From: Devosia sediminis
GTDB lineage: Bacteria > Pseudomonadota > Alphaproteobacteria > Rhizobiales > Devosiaceae
Assembly: GCF_016411825.1 (NCBI RefSeq)
Contig: NZ_JAEKMH010000001.1
Location: forward strand, 1,240,001-1,304,000
DNA length: 64,000 nucleotides
Direction: 5' to 3'
Positions 1 to 9,229 of this stretch are shown here, piece by piece; within the stretch, counting starts at the first letter, position 1, and each line of letters starts with the position of its first letter. Under the pieces are notes generated by a model. That model saw nothing but the letters and a program-made list of their open reading frames with translations, ran no database searches and was not told the DNA's origin. The position numbers were made by a program, and so were the translations under genes.

Positions 1-53
1 CGCTCGCCCTTGCCGGCTGCGACGATGATGACGGCGATGGATTTTGGAGGCAT
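1..53 (-). CDS. ispD: 2-C-methyl-D-erythritol 4-phosphate cytidylyltransferase, N-terminal fragment
   Basis: Only the first 17 codons are in the window; the gene runs off the left edge. On the minus strand an ATG at 53 opens MPPKSIAVIIVAAGKGER, which carries the AAGxGxR nucleotide-binding loop typical of IspD cytidylyltransferases of the non-mevalonate isoprenoid pathway. In many alphaproteobacteria this gene is a fused ispDF lying divergent to dusB, and dusB does follow here. Whether this copy is IspD alone or the IspDF fusion cannot be seen. Confidence 0.75.
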   Translation of the reverse strand, partial: MPPKSIAVIIVAAGKGE

Positions 54-229
54 GGGCTGGGACTTCGAAGCAGAAACCGTCATTCGGATAGGGTCTAGCC
101 CCGGTCCCGCCATGCGGCAAGAGCAGGGCTGATTTCCGCATCTGCGACCCCCTGAAGCGGTTGCGCGGGCAATGAAAATGATTATTGTGCGGGCACCATT
201 GTAGAAGTGAACATTTCTGGGGCAGTTCG

Positions 230-1231
230 TTGGACGTCAGTGCCTGTGCATTGAGCATCGGAGGGCATGAAATACGCAATCGCGCGTTTCTGGCACCGAT
301 GGCGGGGATCACCGATCGGACGTTCCGCGAGATCGCCGAGCGCTTCGGCGCGGGCCTCGTCGTGTCCGAAATGGTCGCCAGTTCAGCCCTGACGACCGGC
401 CATGAAGGCATGGTGCGCAAGCTCACCCGGGCCGGGTCGCTCCCCCATGTAGTACAATTGGCCGGCTGCGAAACCCAATGGATGGCCGAGGGCGCCCGGA
501 TTGCCGAGGCGGCGGGCGCCGACATCATCGACATCAATTTCGGATGCCCCGCAAAGCGCGTCACCAATGGATATGCCGGCTCGGCGCTGATGCGCGTGCC
601 GGACCAGGCTCTCGCCATCGTGGAGGCCGTAGCGGGGGCAACCAGCAAGCCCGTCACCATCAAGATGCGCCTGGGCTGGGATGACGAGAGCCTCAACGCG
701 CCGCAGATCGCGCAGCTTGCCGTGGGTGCCGGCGCGCAGATGATCACCGTGCATGGCCGAACGCGGCAGCAATTCTACAAGGGCACAGCCCGCTGGGCGC
801 CGGTGCGCGAGGTTGTTGAGGCCGTCGACGTGCCGGTGGTCGTCAACGGCGACATCATCGATCTCGCCTCGGCCCGGCAGGCGCTCGAACAGTCGGGTGC
901 GGCTGCCGTCATGCTGGGCCGTGGCGCGCAGGGCCAGCCCTGGCGCGTCGGGCAGATCGGCGCCGGGCTTGCGGGCAAAGATGGTCCCGCCGCGCCGGAG
1001 GGAGCAGATCTCGCCGAACTGGTGCAGCAGCATTACGAGGACATGCTGGTCGATTACGGCACCGAAGTGGGGCTGCGAGCCGCGCGCAAGCATCTCGACT
1101 GGTACGCAGAAGCGGCAGCGCTGAACCTCGACAAGCCGACCCGCCGCGCCCTGCTCGACAATGAAGATACCAAATCGGTGCTGTCGCTGATCGGCACCCT
1201 GTTTTCCGGTGACTGGAGGAGTGCGGCGTGA
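230..1231 (+). CDS. dusB: tRNA-dihydrouridine synthase B
   Basis: An FMN- and NADPH-dependent enzyme that reduces uridines in the D-loop of tRNA. The 333-residue product has the N-terminal TIM-barrel start LAPMAGITD, the catalytic cysteine in NFGCPAKR (about C106) and the FMN-binding segments VNGDI and MLGRGAQG. The frame is open from a TTG at 185, but similarity to DusB begins around residue 9 of the form starting at the TTG at 230, so 230 is preferred; a TTG at 251 is also possible. Its TGA overlaps the GTG of ntrB, giving a dusB-ntrB-ntrC operon as is usual in alphaproteobacteria. Confidence 0.93.
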   Translation: MDVSACALSIGGHEIRNRAFLAPMAGITDRTFREIAERFGAGLVVSEMVASSALTTGHEGMVRKLTRAGSLPHVVQLAGCETQWMAEGARIAEAAGADIIDINFGCPAKRVTNGYAGSALMRVPDQALAIVEAVAGATSKPVTIKMRLGWDDESLNAPQIAQLAVGAGAQMITVHGRTRQQFYKGTARWAPVREVVEAVDVPVVVNGDIIDLASARQALEQSGAAAVMLGRGAQGQPWRVGQIGAGLAGKDGPAAPEGADLAELVQQHYEDMLVDYGTEVGLRAARKHLDWYAEAAALNLDKPTRRALLDNEDTKSVLSLIGTLFSGDWRSAA

Positions 1232-2367
1232 GTTCTGCCGTTCTGATGGATGTGGATTCGCTCCCGGCACGGGCCGTGCTGCAGGCGCTGCCGCAACCGA
1301 TCCTGGTGCTCGACGAAAAGCGCGGCATCCAGTTCGTCAATTATGCCGCCGAGGCCTTCTTCGGCGGGTCGATGAGCGTGCTCACGCGGCAAACCCTCGA
1401 CGACCTGATCGCCTTTGGCTCGCCGATCATCTCGCTGGTCGAAACCGTGTCGCAGCGCCGTGCGCCGATGACCGAATATCGGGTCCGGGTCGGCTCGTCC
1501 CGCTTTGGAGATGAGCGCATTGCCGACGTCTTCGCCACCCCGATTTCCGATACCGATGGGCGCGTCGCCGTGCTGATCCAGGAACGGACCATGGCCGACA
1601 AGATCGATCGGCAGATGGTATCGCGCGGCGCGGCGCGTTCGGTGACGGGCTTGGCGTCCATGCTAGCTCACGAAATCAAGAACCCGCTGTCCGGCATACG
1701 CGGCGCGGCGCAACTGCTCGAACAGACCATCGCCGCGGACGAAGTGCCGCTGGCGAGGTTGATCCGCGAAGAGACCGACCGCATCGTTCACCTGATCGAC
1801 CGGGTGGAGGTATTCGGCGATGAGCGTCCGATGGAGCGCGAGCCGATCAACATCCACGTCGTGCTCGACCGCGTTAAGCTCTTGGCGCGCAATGGCGTGG
1901 CGCGCGGCATCACCTTTCACGAGGAATACGATCCGTCGCTGCCGCCGGTCTTCGGCAACCGCGACCAGTTGATCCAGATATTCCTCAATCTCATCAAGAA
2001 TGCCTCGGAAGCGCTTGAACGGACACCAAAACCGGAAATCAAGCTGACCACAGCATTCCGTCCCGGTATCCGCATCAGCGTAGCCGGCGTGGCCGAGCGT
2101 ATCTCGTTGCCGCTAGAGATCGTCATCGAGGACAATGGTCCGGGCGTGCCGCCCGACATCCTGCCCTTCCTGTTCGATCCCTTCGTAACCACCAAGACCA
2201 ATGGCTCCGGCCTCGGCCTTGCGCTCGTCGCCAAGATCGTGGGCGACCATGGCGGCGTCATCGACTGTGACAGCCGCCCCGGCCGCACCCGTTTCCGCAT
2301 CCTGCTGCCGGTGGCCAGCGGTGCCTTCCAGACTCCCGCCGACGCCGAAGAGGTCTCGCCCCTATGA
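1228..2367 (+). CDS. ntrB: nitrogen regulation sensor kinase NtrB
   Basis: A cytoplasmic histidine kinase/phosphatase that, with PII signalling, sets the phosphorylation state of NtrC according to nitrogen supply. The 379 residues comprise a PAS domain (about 15-120), a dimerisation/phosphotransfer domain with the H-box HEIKNPLSG, and an HATPase domain with N-box [11 protein letters not shown]1 box DNGPGVPP and G2 box GSGLGLAL. No membrane segments are seen, as expected for NtrB rather than NtrY. The GTG start overlaps the dusB stop and follows GGAGG; the stop overlaps the ntrC ATG. Confidence 0.95.
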   Translation: MSSAVLMDVDSLPARAVLQALPQPILVLDEKRGIQFVNYAAEAFFGGSMSVLTRQTLDDLIAFGSPIISLVETVSQRRAPMTEYRVRVGSSRFGDERIADVFATPISDTDGRVAVLIQERTMADKIDRQMVSRGAARSVTGLASMLAHEIKNPLSGIRGAAQLLEQTIAADEVPLARLIREETDRIVHLIDRVEVFGDERPMEREPINIHVVLDRVKLLARNGVARGITFHEEYDPSLPPVFGNRDQLIQIFLNLIKNASEALERTPKPEIKLTTAFRPGIRISVAGVAERISLPLEIVIEDNGPGVPPDILPFLFDPFVTTKTNGSGLGLALVAKIVGDHGGVIDCDSRPGRTRFRILLPVASGAFQTPADAEEVSPL

Positions 2368-3812
2368 GCCATGTGGTTCTGCTTGCCGACGACGATGCCG
2401 CAATCCGCATGGTGCTCAACCAGGCGCTGACGCGGGCCGGCTACGAAGTGCGCCCGACGGGCAATATCTCGACCATGTGGAACTGGGTGAGCCGCGGGGA
2501 GGGGGATATCCTCATCACCGACGTGGCCATGCCCGACGGCAATGCCTTCGAGGTGATGCCGAAGATCAAGAAGCTCCGCCCGGAGCTGCCGATGATCGTG
2601 ATGAGCGCGCAGAACACCTTCATGACGGCCATCCGGGCCTCCGAAGTGGGCGCCTATGAGTATCTGCCCAAGCCATTCGACATCACCGAGGTGCTGTCGG
2701 TGGTGGCGCGGGCCCTGGCCGACGCCAAAAAGCCGAACAATGCCGAGCGCAAGACCGAGGAACCCGGCGAGACCATGCCGCTGGTGGGTCGCTCGACCGC
2801 CATGCAGGACATCTACCGCGCCCTGGCGCGGCTGATGCAGACCGATCTCACAGTCATGATCACCGGCGAAAGCGGCACCGGCAAGGAGCTGGTGGCCCGG
2901 GCCCTGCATGACTTCGGCAAGCGCCGCAATGGCCCGTTCGTCGCCATCAACATGGCCGCAATTCCGCGTGACCTGATCGAAGCCGAGCTGTTCGGGCACG
3001 AAAAGGGCGCCTTTACCGGCGCCAATACCCGCTCGTCGGGCCGGTTCGAACAGGCCGAGGGCGGCACGCTGTTCCTGGACGAGATCGGCGACATGCCCAT
3101 GGACGCCCAGACCCGATTGCTCCGCGTGCTGCAGGAGGGCGAGTACACGATGGTGGGTGGCCGCAGTGCCATCAAGACCAATGTGCGCATCGTCGCGGCT
3201 ACGCACCGCGATCTCAGCCAGATGATCCGGCAGGGCCTGTTCCGCGAGGATCTCTATTATCGCCTCAATGTCGTGCCGATCCGCCTGCCGCCGCTCCGCG
3301 AGCGCATCGACGATATCACCGACCTGGTGCAGCACTTCCTGCGCCTGGCGCAGCGCGAGGGCGAGCCATCCAAGACCATTTCGGCCGACGCCATCAAGCT
3401 GATGCAGAACTACAGTTGGCCGGGCAATATCCGCGAGTTGGAAAACCTCGTGCGGCGGTTGTCGGCGCTCTATGCCGACGAGCAGATTTCCGCGGAAATC
3501 GTCCAGAACGAGCTCAATATCGTTGACCGGCCTTCGGTCAGCACGGCCGCCGGGCCCATGGATATCTCCATGGCCGTAGAAACCCATGTTGGCCAATTGC
3601 TTCGGGAATACGAACCGAACCTGCCGCCGAACGGCATGTATCAACGGGTTATCGACAAGGTCGAGGCGCCTCTGATCGCCATGGCGCTCAATGCCTGTGG
3701 CGGCAACCAGATCAAGGCAGCGGACCTGTTGGGCCTCAACCGCAATACACTGCGCAAGAAGATCCGGACCCACTCGATCGAGATCGTCAAGCACAGCCGC
3801 CGCGGCGGCTAG
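2364..3812 (+). CDS. ntrC: nitrogen regulation response regulator NtrC
   Basis: A sigma-54 enhancer-binding activator of nitrogen-assimilation genes. The 482-residue protein has a receiver domain with phospho-acceptor D53 ([10 protein letters not shown]), an AAA+ domain with Walker A GESGTGKE (about 168-175), an intact sigma-54 contact loop GAFTGA (214-219) and Walker [12 protein letters not shown], and a Fis-type helix-turn-helix at the C-terminus ([17 protein letters not shown]). All catalytic motifs are present, unlike in ntrX downstream. The ATG overlaps the end of ntrB. The stop overlaps the stop of the opposing EamA gene by four bases. Confidence 0.96.
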   Translation: MSHVVLLADDDAAIRMVLNQALTRAGYEVRPTGNISTMWNWVSRGEGDILITDVAMPDGNAFEVMPKIKKLRPELPMIVMSAQNTFMTAIRASEVGAYEYLPKPFDITEVLSVVARALADAKKPNNAERKTEEPGETMPLVGRSTAMQDIYRALARLMQTDLTVMITGESGTGKELVARALHDFGKRRNGPFVAINMAAIPRDLIEAELFGHEKGAFTGANTRSSGRFEQAEGGTLFLDEIGDMPMDAQTRLLRVLQEGEYTMVGGRSAIKTNVRIVAATHRDLSQMIRQGLFREDLYYRLNVVPIRLPPLRERIDDITDLVQHFLRLAQREGEPSKTISADAIKLMQNYSWPGNIRELENLVRRLSALYADEQISAEIVQNELNIVDRPSVSTAAGPMDISMAVETHVGQLLREYEPNLPPNGMYQRVIDKVEAPLIAMALNACGGNQIKAADLLGLNRNTLRKKIRTHSIEIVKHSRRGG

Positions 3813-4711
3813 GGCGCGTCGACGATCTCGCGGCGGTTGCGGTGCTCGCTGAGCGCCAGGGTCAACCCCGCTGCCACGACGAGGAAGGCGCCGACATAAA
3901 CGGTCGTCGCCGGCATTTCGCCCCAGAACAGATAGCCGAAGATAAAGCTCCAGATCAGGGCGCCGTATTCGACGGTGCCCAGGACGCTTGCGGGTACCTG
4001 CCGCGCCGCTTCCACCAGAGTGAACTGGCCCATGCCGCCGACAAGGCCCGCAGCGACGCAAAGCGCCCACTCGGTCATGCTCATACCCTGCCATGCCGGC
4101 AAGACGAGCACGCTCATCAAGGCGACATGGATGAGGTTCTGCGCCAGGACCTGGACCAGCGTCCCGTCACTCCTGGAGATCGTGCGCATGAAGATCATCG
4201 CCACGGCCCAGCAAAAGGCTGCACCCAGGACCATCAGCACCGGCCAGTCCAATACGAAGCCGCTCGGGTTGGCCGCGACCACCACGCCAAAAAATCCGAT
4301 GGCGGCCCCGCCGACACGTGCCAGATTCAGCTGCTCCTTGAGGAAGACGACCGCCAGGATGGTCGTCATGATCGGCGCGACATAGTAGAGCGTCGTCATC
4401 TCGGCGAGCTGCAGCTCGCGGCCGGCGCTGTAATACATGACCCAGGCGGCCAAGGTCATAAGGCCGCGTCCCAAGATGAGAACGAGGTTGCGGGATTTGA
4501 GGAGGTCCTTCACGACCTTGCGGCGCCCGATGAGCACGCAGAGGACGACGACGACAAGGCCGCGCACAAGAAGAATTTGGGCGGCGGGCAGGGCGGTGAT
4601 GACGCCCTTGATCATGGCGTCATGAACCGAGAACAGGGTATAGGCGCCGATGCCGAGGGCCATGCCGGCCAGGCTGGCGGTTTCGACACGGGCGGGGGCG
4701 GGCGCGGACAC
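3809..4711 (-). CDS. DMT-superfamily (EamA) transporter
   Basis: A 300-residue hydrophobic protein with about ten predicted membrane helices arranged as two EamA repeats, typical of drug/metabolite exporters; the substrate cannot be told. The start used is a GTG at 4711, which lacks an obvious ribosome-binding site. An internal ATG at 4663 ([11 protein letters not shown]) would give a shorter form that still keeps the first helix. The gene sits on the opposite strand between ntrBC and ntrYX, pairs that are contiguous in most relatives as I recall, so it looks like an insertion into that locus. Confidence 0.87.
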   Translation of the reverse strand: MSAPAPARVETASLAGMALGIGAYTLFSVHDAMIKGVITALPAAQILLVRGLVVVVLCVLIGRRKVVKDLLKSRNLVLILGRGLMTLAAWVMYYSAGRELQLAEMTTLYYVAPIMTTILAVVFLKEQLNLARVGGAAIGFFGVVVAANPSGFVLDWPVLMVLGAAFCWAVAMIFMRTISRSDGTLVQVLAQNLIHVALMSVLVLPAWQGMSMTEWALCVAAGLVGGMGQFTLVEAARQVPASVLGTVEYGALIWSFIFGYLFWGEMPATTVYVGAFLVVAAGLTLALSEHRNRREIVDAP

Positions 4712-5071
4712 AGGGAGGGACTCGGCGGGCGGGATTGCTCCAGTTGCGCCTTTGTCACGGTGGTTGTCCAGCGAGATCGGTCATGGTTCGGCGCGCCGAG
4801 AGCGTGGGGTTCATTGGCGCGGCCTGCCTTAATGGTCCGGGAATTCGTGCCCGGCGGGCGTAGCTCTCCAGGCCTCCATGGCTGAAAACGGCCCACCGGC
4901 CGTTTTCTCCTCGTCATGGAGTGTCACATTTTGGCAACATTTATGTTGAAGGGTCGGCCGAATTGGGTCAGGCTTCGCTTTCCTGCCCGTGCTGCACCCT
5001 CCAGCGGGCAGCCGGGCGGGTCACTCAGCGTGCGCGACATTGTCGCCAAAGCGAAGGAAACTAGGCATTTC
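4712..5071. other. non-coding gap between the EamA gene and ntrY
   Basis: These 360 bases separate the divergent EamA and ntrY genes. The ntrY frame is open back to 4916 but the translated stretch before 5072 looks nothing like NtrY. The only clear structure is a perfect 10-base inverted repeat at 4884-4907, listed separately. Promoters for both genes must lie here, but no convincing consensus was recognised. Confidence 0.5.
4884..4907. terminator. bidirectional hairpin upstream of ntrY
   Basis: Perfect 10-base stem GAAAACGGCC/GGCCGTTTTC around the loop CACC. The A4 and T4 arms flank a GC core, so on either strand a GC stem is followed by TTTT, as in compact bidirectional intrinsic terminators. 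It lies outside any gene, about 165 bases before the ntrY start. It could instead be a regulator site. Confidence 0.5.
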
Positions 5072-7405
5072 ATGGCGGACTTGGTCTCGGCCAACGATGA
5101 ACGACTGAGCGAATCCGCGCCTGAAGCCAGGCGCGGCCGCTATACGATTTCGCACATGCGGCAGAATCAGTCGCTGCGCGTTCTCGGATTTGTCATCGTT
5201 TTTGCTTCGGTGCTGATGTCCTCCGTGTCCTTCCTGATGGTCTCGGGCATCACGGCGATCGAACCATCGCCTTTGGCCTGGACCATTATCTGGATCGTCA
5301 CGGGCGTGCTGGTGCTGCTGGTGATCGCGCTAGTGGTGACCGAGGCTGTGTTGTTGTTCCAGGCGCGCCTGCGGAGCGAGCCCGGCGCAGGTCTTCAGGT
5401 GCGCATGGTGGCGATGTTCGCCTTCGTGGCGGCCGTGCCGGCGGCGCTGGTCGCCGTGGTTGCCACCGTGGCGCTCAATCAGGGCCTCGATCAATGGTTC
5501 TCCGAGCGGACTCGGGCAATGGTCGAGAGCTCGCGTCTCGTGGCGCGGTCCTACATGCTCGAACACGCGCAGGTGCTGCGCGACGATATCATCTGGGTCG
5601 CCACGGAACTGGAGCAGGCTCGCGGCACCTATGAGGACGAGCCGGAACGGTTCGAGCGCATCCTGACCGCCCTGGCCGTCACCCGGTCGCTGCCATTCAC
5701 GTCACTGATCAATCGCGAGGGCGAAACGCTGATGCGCGCCCAGATCAATGTCGGCGGATCGTTTCCAAAACTTCCTGCCGGGGTAACCGACGGGGTCGTG
5801 GAAGGCATTCCAACGCCCATTGCGCCGGGTGCGACGCAGTTCGTGGGCTCGGTAATCAAGCTGCGCGGCTATGACGAGACCTATCTTTTCGTGGCGCGAC
5901 CGGTCGATGCCGAAGTGCTCGAATATATGCGGCTGACCGACGAGAACATCACCGAGTACCGGGAATATGCGTCCAACCGGCTGGTGTTCCAGATCACCTT
6001 CACGATCATGTATGTGGGCCTCGCGGTGGTGCTGCTGCTGGCGGCGCTCTGGGTCGGCATTGCCCTGGCCAACCGCTTCGTCGATCCGATCCGAAACCTG
6101 ATGATTGCCTCGCGGCGCGTGAGTTCGGGCGATCTCGACGTGCAGGTGCCGGTGCAGGAGGGCAGGGGCGACCTGCGCGACCTCTCGAACGGCTTCAACC
6201 GCATGACCCAGCAGCTCAAGACCCAGCGGCTGGACCTACTCAAGGCCAATGAAGTCAACGAAAAGCGCCGCCAGTTCACCGAGGCGGTGGTGGAGGGCGT
6301 GTCAGCCGGCATTATCGGCCTCGACCCCTATGGTGCCGTCACGCTCGTCAACGCGCGTGCGTGCGAAATGCTGGGCAAGACGGAAATCGAGCTCATGGGC
6401 GAGCCGATGGACCAGATCATGTCCGAGATCGGCCCCACCCTCGAAAAGGCCCGATCGGCCCGCCGCGGGCAGGTGCGCGATCAGATCCAGCTCGGCAACG
6501 AAACCAACCGCCGCATCTACCAGGTGCAGCTCACCCGGGAAGGCTCGATCACCGAGTCCAAGGGCTATGTTCTGACCTTCGACGACATTACCGACCTTGA
6601 ATCGGCCCAGCGCACCAGCGCCTGGGCGGACGTGGCGCGACGCATCGCGCATGAAATCAAGAACCCTCTGACACCCATCCAGCTTTCGGCCGAGCGCCTG
6701 CGCCGTCGCTATGGCAGCAAGCTCGAGGACGATCGCGATGTCTTCGACAAGTGCATCAACACCATCGTGCGGCAGGTGGGCGACATCGGGCGCATGGTAG
6801 ACGAGTTCTCGGCCTTTGCGCGCATGCCGGAATCGGCGCCGGAAACCGGCGATCTCAGCGATACGATCCGCCAGGCGGTGTTCCTCGAAAGCGTCCGCCT
6901 GCCCGAGGTCACCATCGTGACACTGCTGCCCGAAGAATCCATCGTTGCGTGGTTCGATGGACGGCTGGTGTCGCAGTCGCTGACCAATCTCATAAAGAAT
7001 GCAGTCGAAGCATTCGAGGGCATGTCGTTGTCGGGTGAGTGGCAGCCGACCATCACCGTCGAGGCGCATGTCGAGGGCAATCATGCCCGCGTGTCCGTGT
7101 CGGACAATGGCAGGGGCTGGCCGGCCGAAAACCGCCAGCGTCTGCTGGAGCCCTATATGACGACCCGGGAAAAGGGCACCGGGCTGGGGCTGGCAATCGT
7201 CGCCCGCATCATCGAGCAGCATGGGGGCATCGTCGAGCTGATCGACGCGGACCCCGATCCGCAGGGCAGGGTGGGCGCTTGCGTCACTTTCACCCTCCCT
7301 CTGCATTCCCCTGCATTGAGTACCACCGAGGCAGAATCCGCTCCCGCGGAAGACAATGCTGCCCAAGAGGAGGAGCCGCATTTTCCTGCGGTTGTTCGTA
7401 AGTAA
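5072..7405 (+). CDS. ntrY: membrane sensor histidine kinase NtrY
   Basis: Sensor kinase of the NtrY/NtrX pair, linked in alphaproteobacteria to nitrogen, redox and envelope responses. The 777-residue product has four membrane helices (three in the first 150 residues, a fourth near 300), a periplasmic segment between helices 3 and 4, then HAMP, PAS, a phosphotransfer domain with HEIKNPLTP, and an HATPase domain with NLIKNAVEAF, DNGRGWP and GTGLGLAIV. The frame extends to an ATG at 4916, but the extra 52 residues are not NtrY-like, so the ATG at 5072 (MADLVSANDE) is chosen; a GTG near 5029 is an alternative. It ends TAATG into ntrX. Confidence 0.93.
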   Translation: MADLVSANDERLSESAPEARRGRYTISHMRQNQSLRVLGFVIVFASVLMSSVSFLMVSGITAIEPSPLAWTIIWIVTGVLVLLVIALVVTEAVLLFQARLRSEPGAGLQVRMVAMFAFVAAVPAALVAVVATVALNQGLDQWFSERTRAMVESSRLVARSYMLEHAQVLRDDIIWVATELEQARGTYEDEPERFERILTALAVTRSLPFTSLINREGETLMRAQINVGGSFPKLPAGVTDGVVEGIPTPIAPGATQFVGSVIKLRGYDETYLFVARPVDAEVLEYMRLTDENITEYREYASNRLVFQITFTIMYVGLAVVLLLAALWVGIALANRFVDPIRNLMIASRRVSSGDLDVQVPVQEGRGDLRDLSNGFNRMTQQLKTQRLDLLKANEVNEKRRQFTEAVVEGVSAGIIGLDPYGAVTLVNARACEMLGKTEIELMGEPMDQIMSEIGPTLEKARSARRGQVRDQIQLGNETNRRIYQVQLTREGSITESKGYVLTFDDITDLESAQRTSAWADVARRIAHEIKNPLTPIQLSAERLRRRYGSKLEDDRDVFDKCINTIVRQVGDIGRMVDEFSAFARMPESAPETGDLSDTIRQAVFLESVRLPEVTIVTLLPEESIVAWFDGRLVSQSLTNLIKNAVEAFEGMSLSGEWQPTITVEAHVEGNHARVSVSDNGRGWPAENRQRLLEPYMTTREKGTGLGLAIVARIIEQHGGIVELIDADPDPQGRVGACVTFTLPLHSPALSTTEAESAPAEDNAAQEEEPHFPAVVRK

Positions 7406-8787
7406 TGGCACTGGATATTCTGATCATTGACGACGAGGACGACATCCGCGACCTGATCGCGGGCATCCTCGAGGACGAGGGCTACGAAGCCCGCCAGGCG
7501 CATGACGCCGACAGCGGCCTCAACGAGATCGCGCGGCGTCGGCCGAGCCTGGTGTTTCTCGATATCTGGATGCAGGGCTCCCGCCTCGACGGGCTGCAAC
7601 TGCTCGATGTGTTCCAGAACCAGCATCCGGACATGCCCGTGGTGATGATTTCGGGCCACGGCAATGTCGAAACGGCGGTGTCGGCGATCCGCAGGGGCGC
7701 CTATGACTATATCGAGAAGCCGTTCAAGATCGACCGTCTCCTCCATGTGACGCAGCGGGCGATGGAGGCGACGCGTCTCCGCAGCGAGGTGGCCGAACTC
7801 AAGGAACGGTCGGCCAGCAAGAGCGCCGACATGGTGGGCACGTCGCCCGCCCTGCAGCAGATCCGCGGCATTATCGAGAAATCCGCGCCGACCAATTCGC
7901 GCATCTTCATCTCCGGTCCATCGGGCGCCGGCAAGGGCCTGGTTGCCCGCCAGATTCACCAGCGCAGCCCGCGCGCGAATGCCCCCTTTGTCGAGATCAA
8001 CGCCTCGCTGTACGCGCCGGACGAAGTGCCGGTCGTGCTGTTTGGCCGTGAGGCCCGGGACAAGACCGGCCTGCTCAAGGTCGAGGTCGGAGCACTGGAG
8101 CGCGCTCATGGCGGCACGCTCTACCTCTCCGAGGTGACGACCCTGCCGCAGCAGGTGCAGGCGGCCCTGCTGCGCACCCTCGTCGAGAACCGGTTCAACC
8201 GCGTGGGCGGCAGCCAGGCAGTGCCGATCGACGTCCGCATCATTTCGTCCAGCTCGCAGAATGTGGCTGCACAGGTGGATGCCGGCGAGTTCCGGTCCGA
8301 TCTTTTCCATCGGCTTTCCATCGTTCCCTTGCCGCTGACCCCGCTCCGGGAGCGCCGCGAGGATGTGCCGCCCCTGGTGTCGGTGTTCATTGAGCAGGTG
8401 TGCCGCATGCACAACCTGCAGCGCCTGGCAGTGGGCGACGACGCAATGGCCGTCTTGCAGGCTCAGGAATGGCCCGGCAATGCGCGCCAGCTCCGCAACT
8501 CGCTGGAGCGCCTGCTGATCCTGATGAAGGACCAGCAGCCCGAAAACGGCGTCATCACCGCAGCCATGCTGCCTTCCGATATCGGCGAGGTGCTGCCCAC
8601 AGTGGGAGACACAGATTCGTCGGCTCACCTGATGAGCCTGCCCTTGCGGGATGCGCGAGAAGTGTTTGAGCGGCAGTATCTGCTGGCGCAGATCGAGCGG
8701 TTCGGCGGCAATATCTCCAAGACTGCCGAATTCGTCGGCATGGAGCGCAGCGCGCTGCATCGAAAAATCAAGTCCCTGGGCCTCTGA
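7405..8787 (+). CDS. ntrX: response regulator NtrX with degenerate AAA+ motifs
   Basis: Partner of NtrY, overlapping it by one base. The 460 residues contain a receiver domain with phospho-acceptor D53 (LVFLDIW), an AAA+ domain with an intact Walker A GPSGAGKG (171-178) and a Fis-type helix-turn-helix near the C-terminus (ISKTAEFVGMERSALHRKI). The GAFTGA loop seen in NtrC is absent (the region reads LFGREARDKTG), and the Walker B position reads GGTLYLSEV with serine in place of aspartate. This argues against sigma-54 activation. NtrX proteins are reported to be unusual in this way, so the assignment stands. Confidence 0.93.
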   Translation: MALDILIIDDEDDIRDLIAGILEDEGYEARQAHDADSGLNEIARRRPSLVFLDIWMQGSRLDGLQLLDVFQNQHPDMPVVMISGHGNVETAVSAIRRGAYDYIEKPFKIDRLLHVTQRAMEATRLRSEVAELKERSASKSADMVGTSPALQQIRGIIEKSAPTNSRIFISGPSGAGKGLVARQIHQRSPRANAPFVEINASLYAPDEVPVVLFGREARDKTGLLKVEVGALERAHGGTLYLSEVTTLPQQVQAALLRTLVENRFNRVGGSQAVPIDVRIISSSSQNVAAQVDAGEFRSDLFHRLSIVPLPLTPLRERREDVPPLVSVFIEQVCRMHNLQRLAVGDDAMAVLQAQEWPGNARQLRNSLERLLILMKDQQPENGVITAAMLPSDIGEVLPTVGDTDSSAHLMSLPLRDAREVFERQYLLAQIERFGGNISKTAEFVGMERSALHRKIKSLGL

Positions 8788-8969
8788 AAATGTTATGAAA
8801 AAGCGTCACAGCCATGCGATGAGGGCGGGTAGGCAGTCCGCTACAACTGTGCCATAGTGCTTTCATATGATTATTCGGGCTTTGGGGCTGGGCGGCAGTC
8901 CTTGCGGGTCCGGACGCAAGTCATTGCGAATAAAACAGCGACAATAAAAGCCGCGGCAAAGAGGCCTAA

Positions 8970-9221
8970 ATGCCCAGCGAGAAGCAGCAAAACCTTCAGG
9001 ATTCCTTCCTCAATCACGTTCGCAAGCAGAAAGTCCCGGTCACCATTTTCCTGGTGAACGGTGTGAAATTGCAGGGCGTGATCACCTGGTTCGACAATTT
9101 CTGCTTGCTGTTGCGCCGTGACGCGCAGTCGCAACTGGTTTATAAGCACGCCATCTCCACCATCATGCCCGGCGCGCCGATCCAACTGTTCGACCCCGAG
9201 CAGAACAACGATCACGACTGA
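8970..9221 (+). CDS. hfq: RNA chaperone Hfq
   Basis: An Sm-like hexameric protein that pairs small RNAs with mRNAs. The 83-residue product carries the Sm1 segment ([21 protein letters not shown]) in substance and the Sm2 signature VYKHAIST, with the proximal-face QxxxLxxxF pattern near the N-terminus and a short acidic tail. An AGAGG lies five to six bases before the ATG. The 182-base gap after ntrX probably holds its own promoter. hflX follows after eight bases, the common hfq-hflX arrangement. Confidence 0.98.
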   Translation: MPSEKQQNLQDSFLNHVRKQKVPVTIFLVNGVKLQGVITWFDNFCLLLRRDAQSQLVYKHAISTIMPGAPIQLFDPEQNNDHD

Positions 9222-9229
9222 CGGCGTAC

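Noticed and set aside
1917..4094. Minus-strand open frame of 725 codons
   Set aside because: Antisense to ntrB and ntrC and crossing into the EamA gene in another frame; no motifs.
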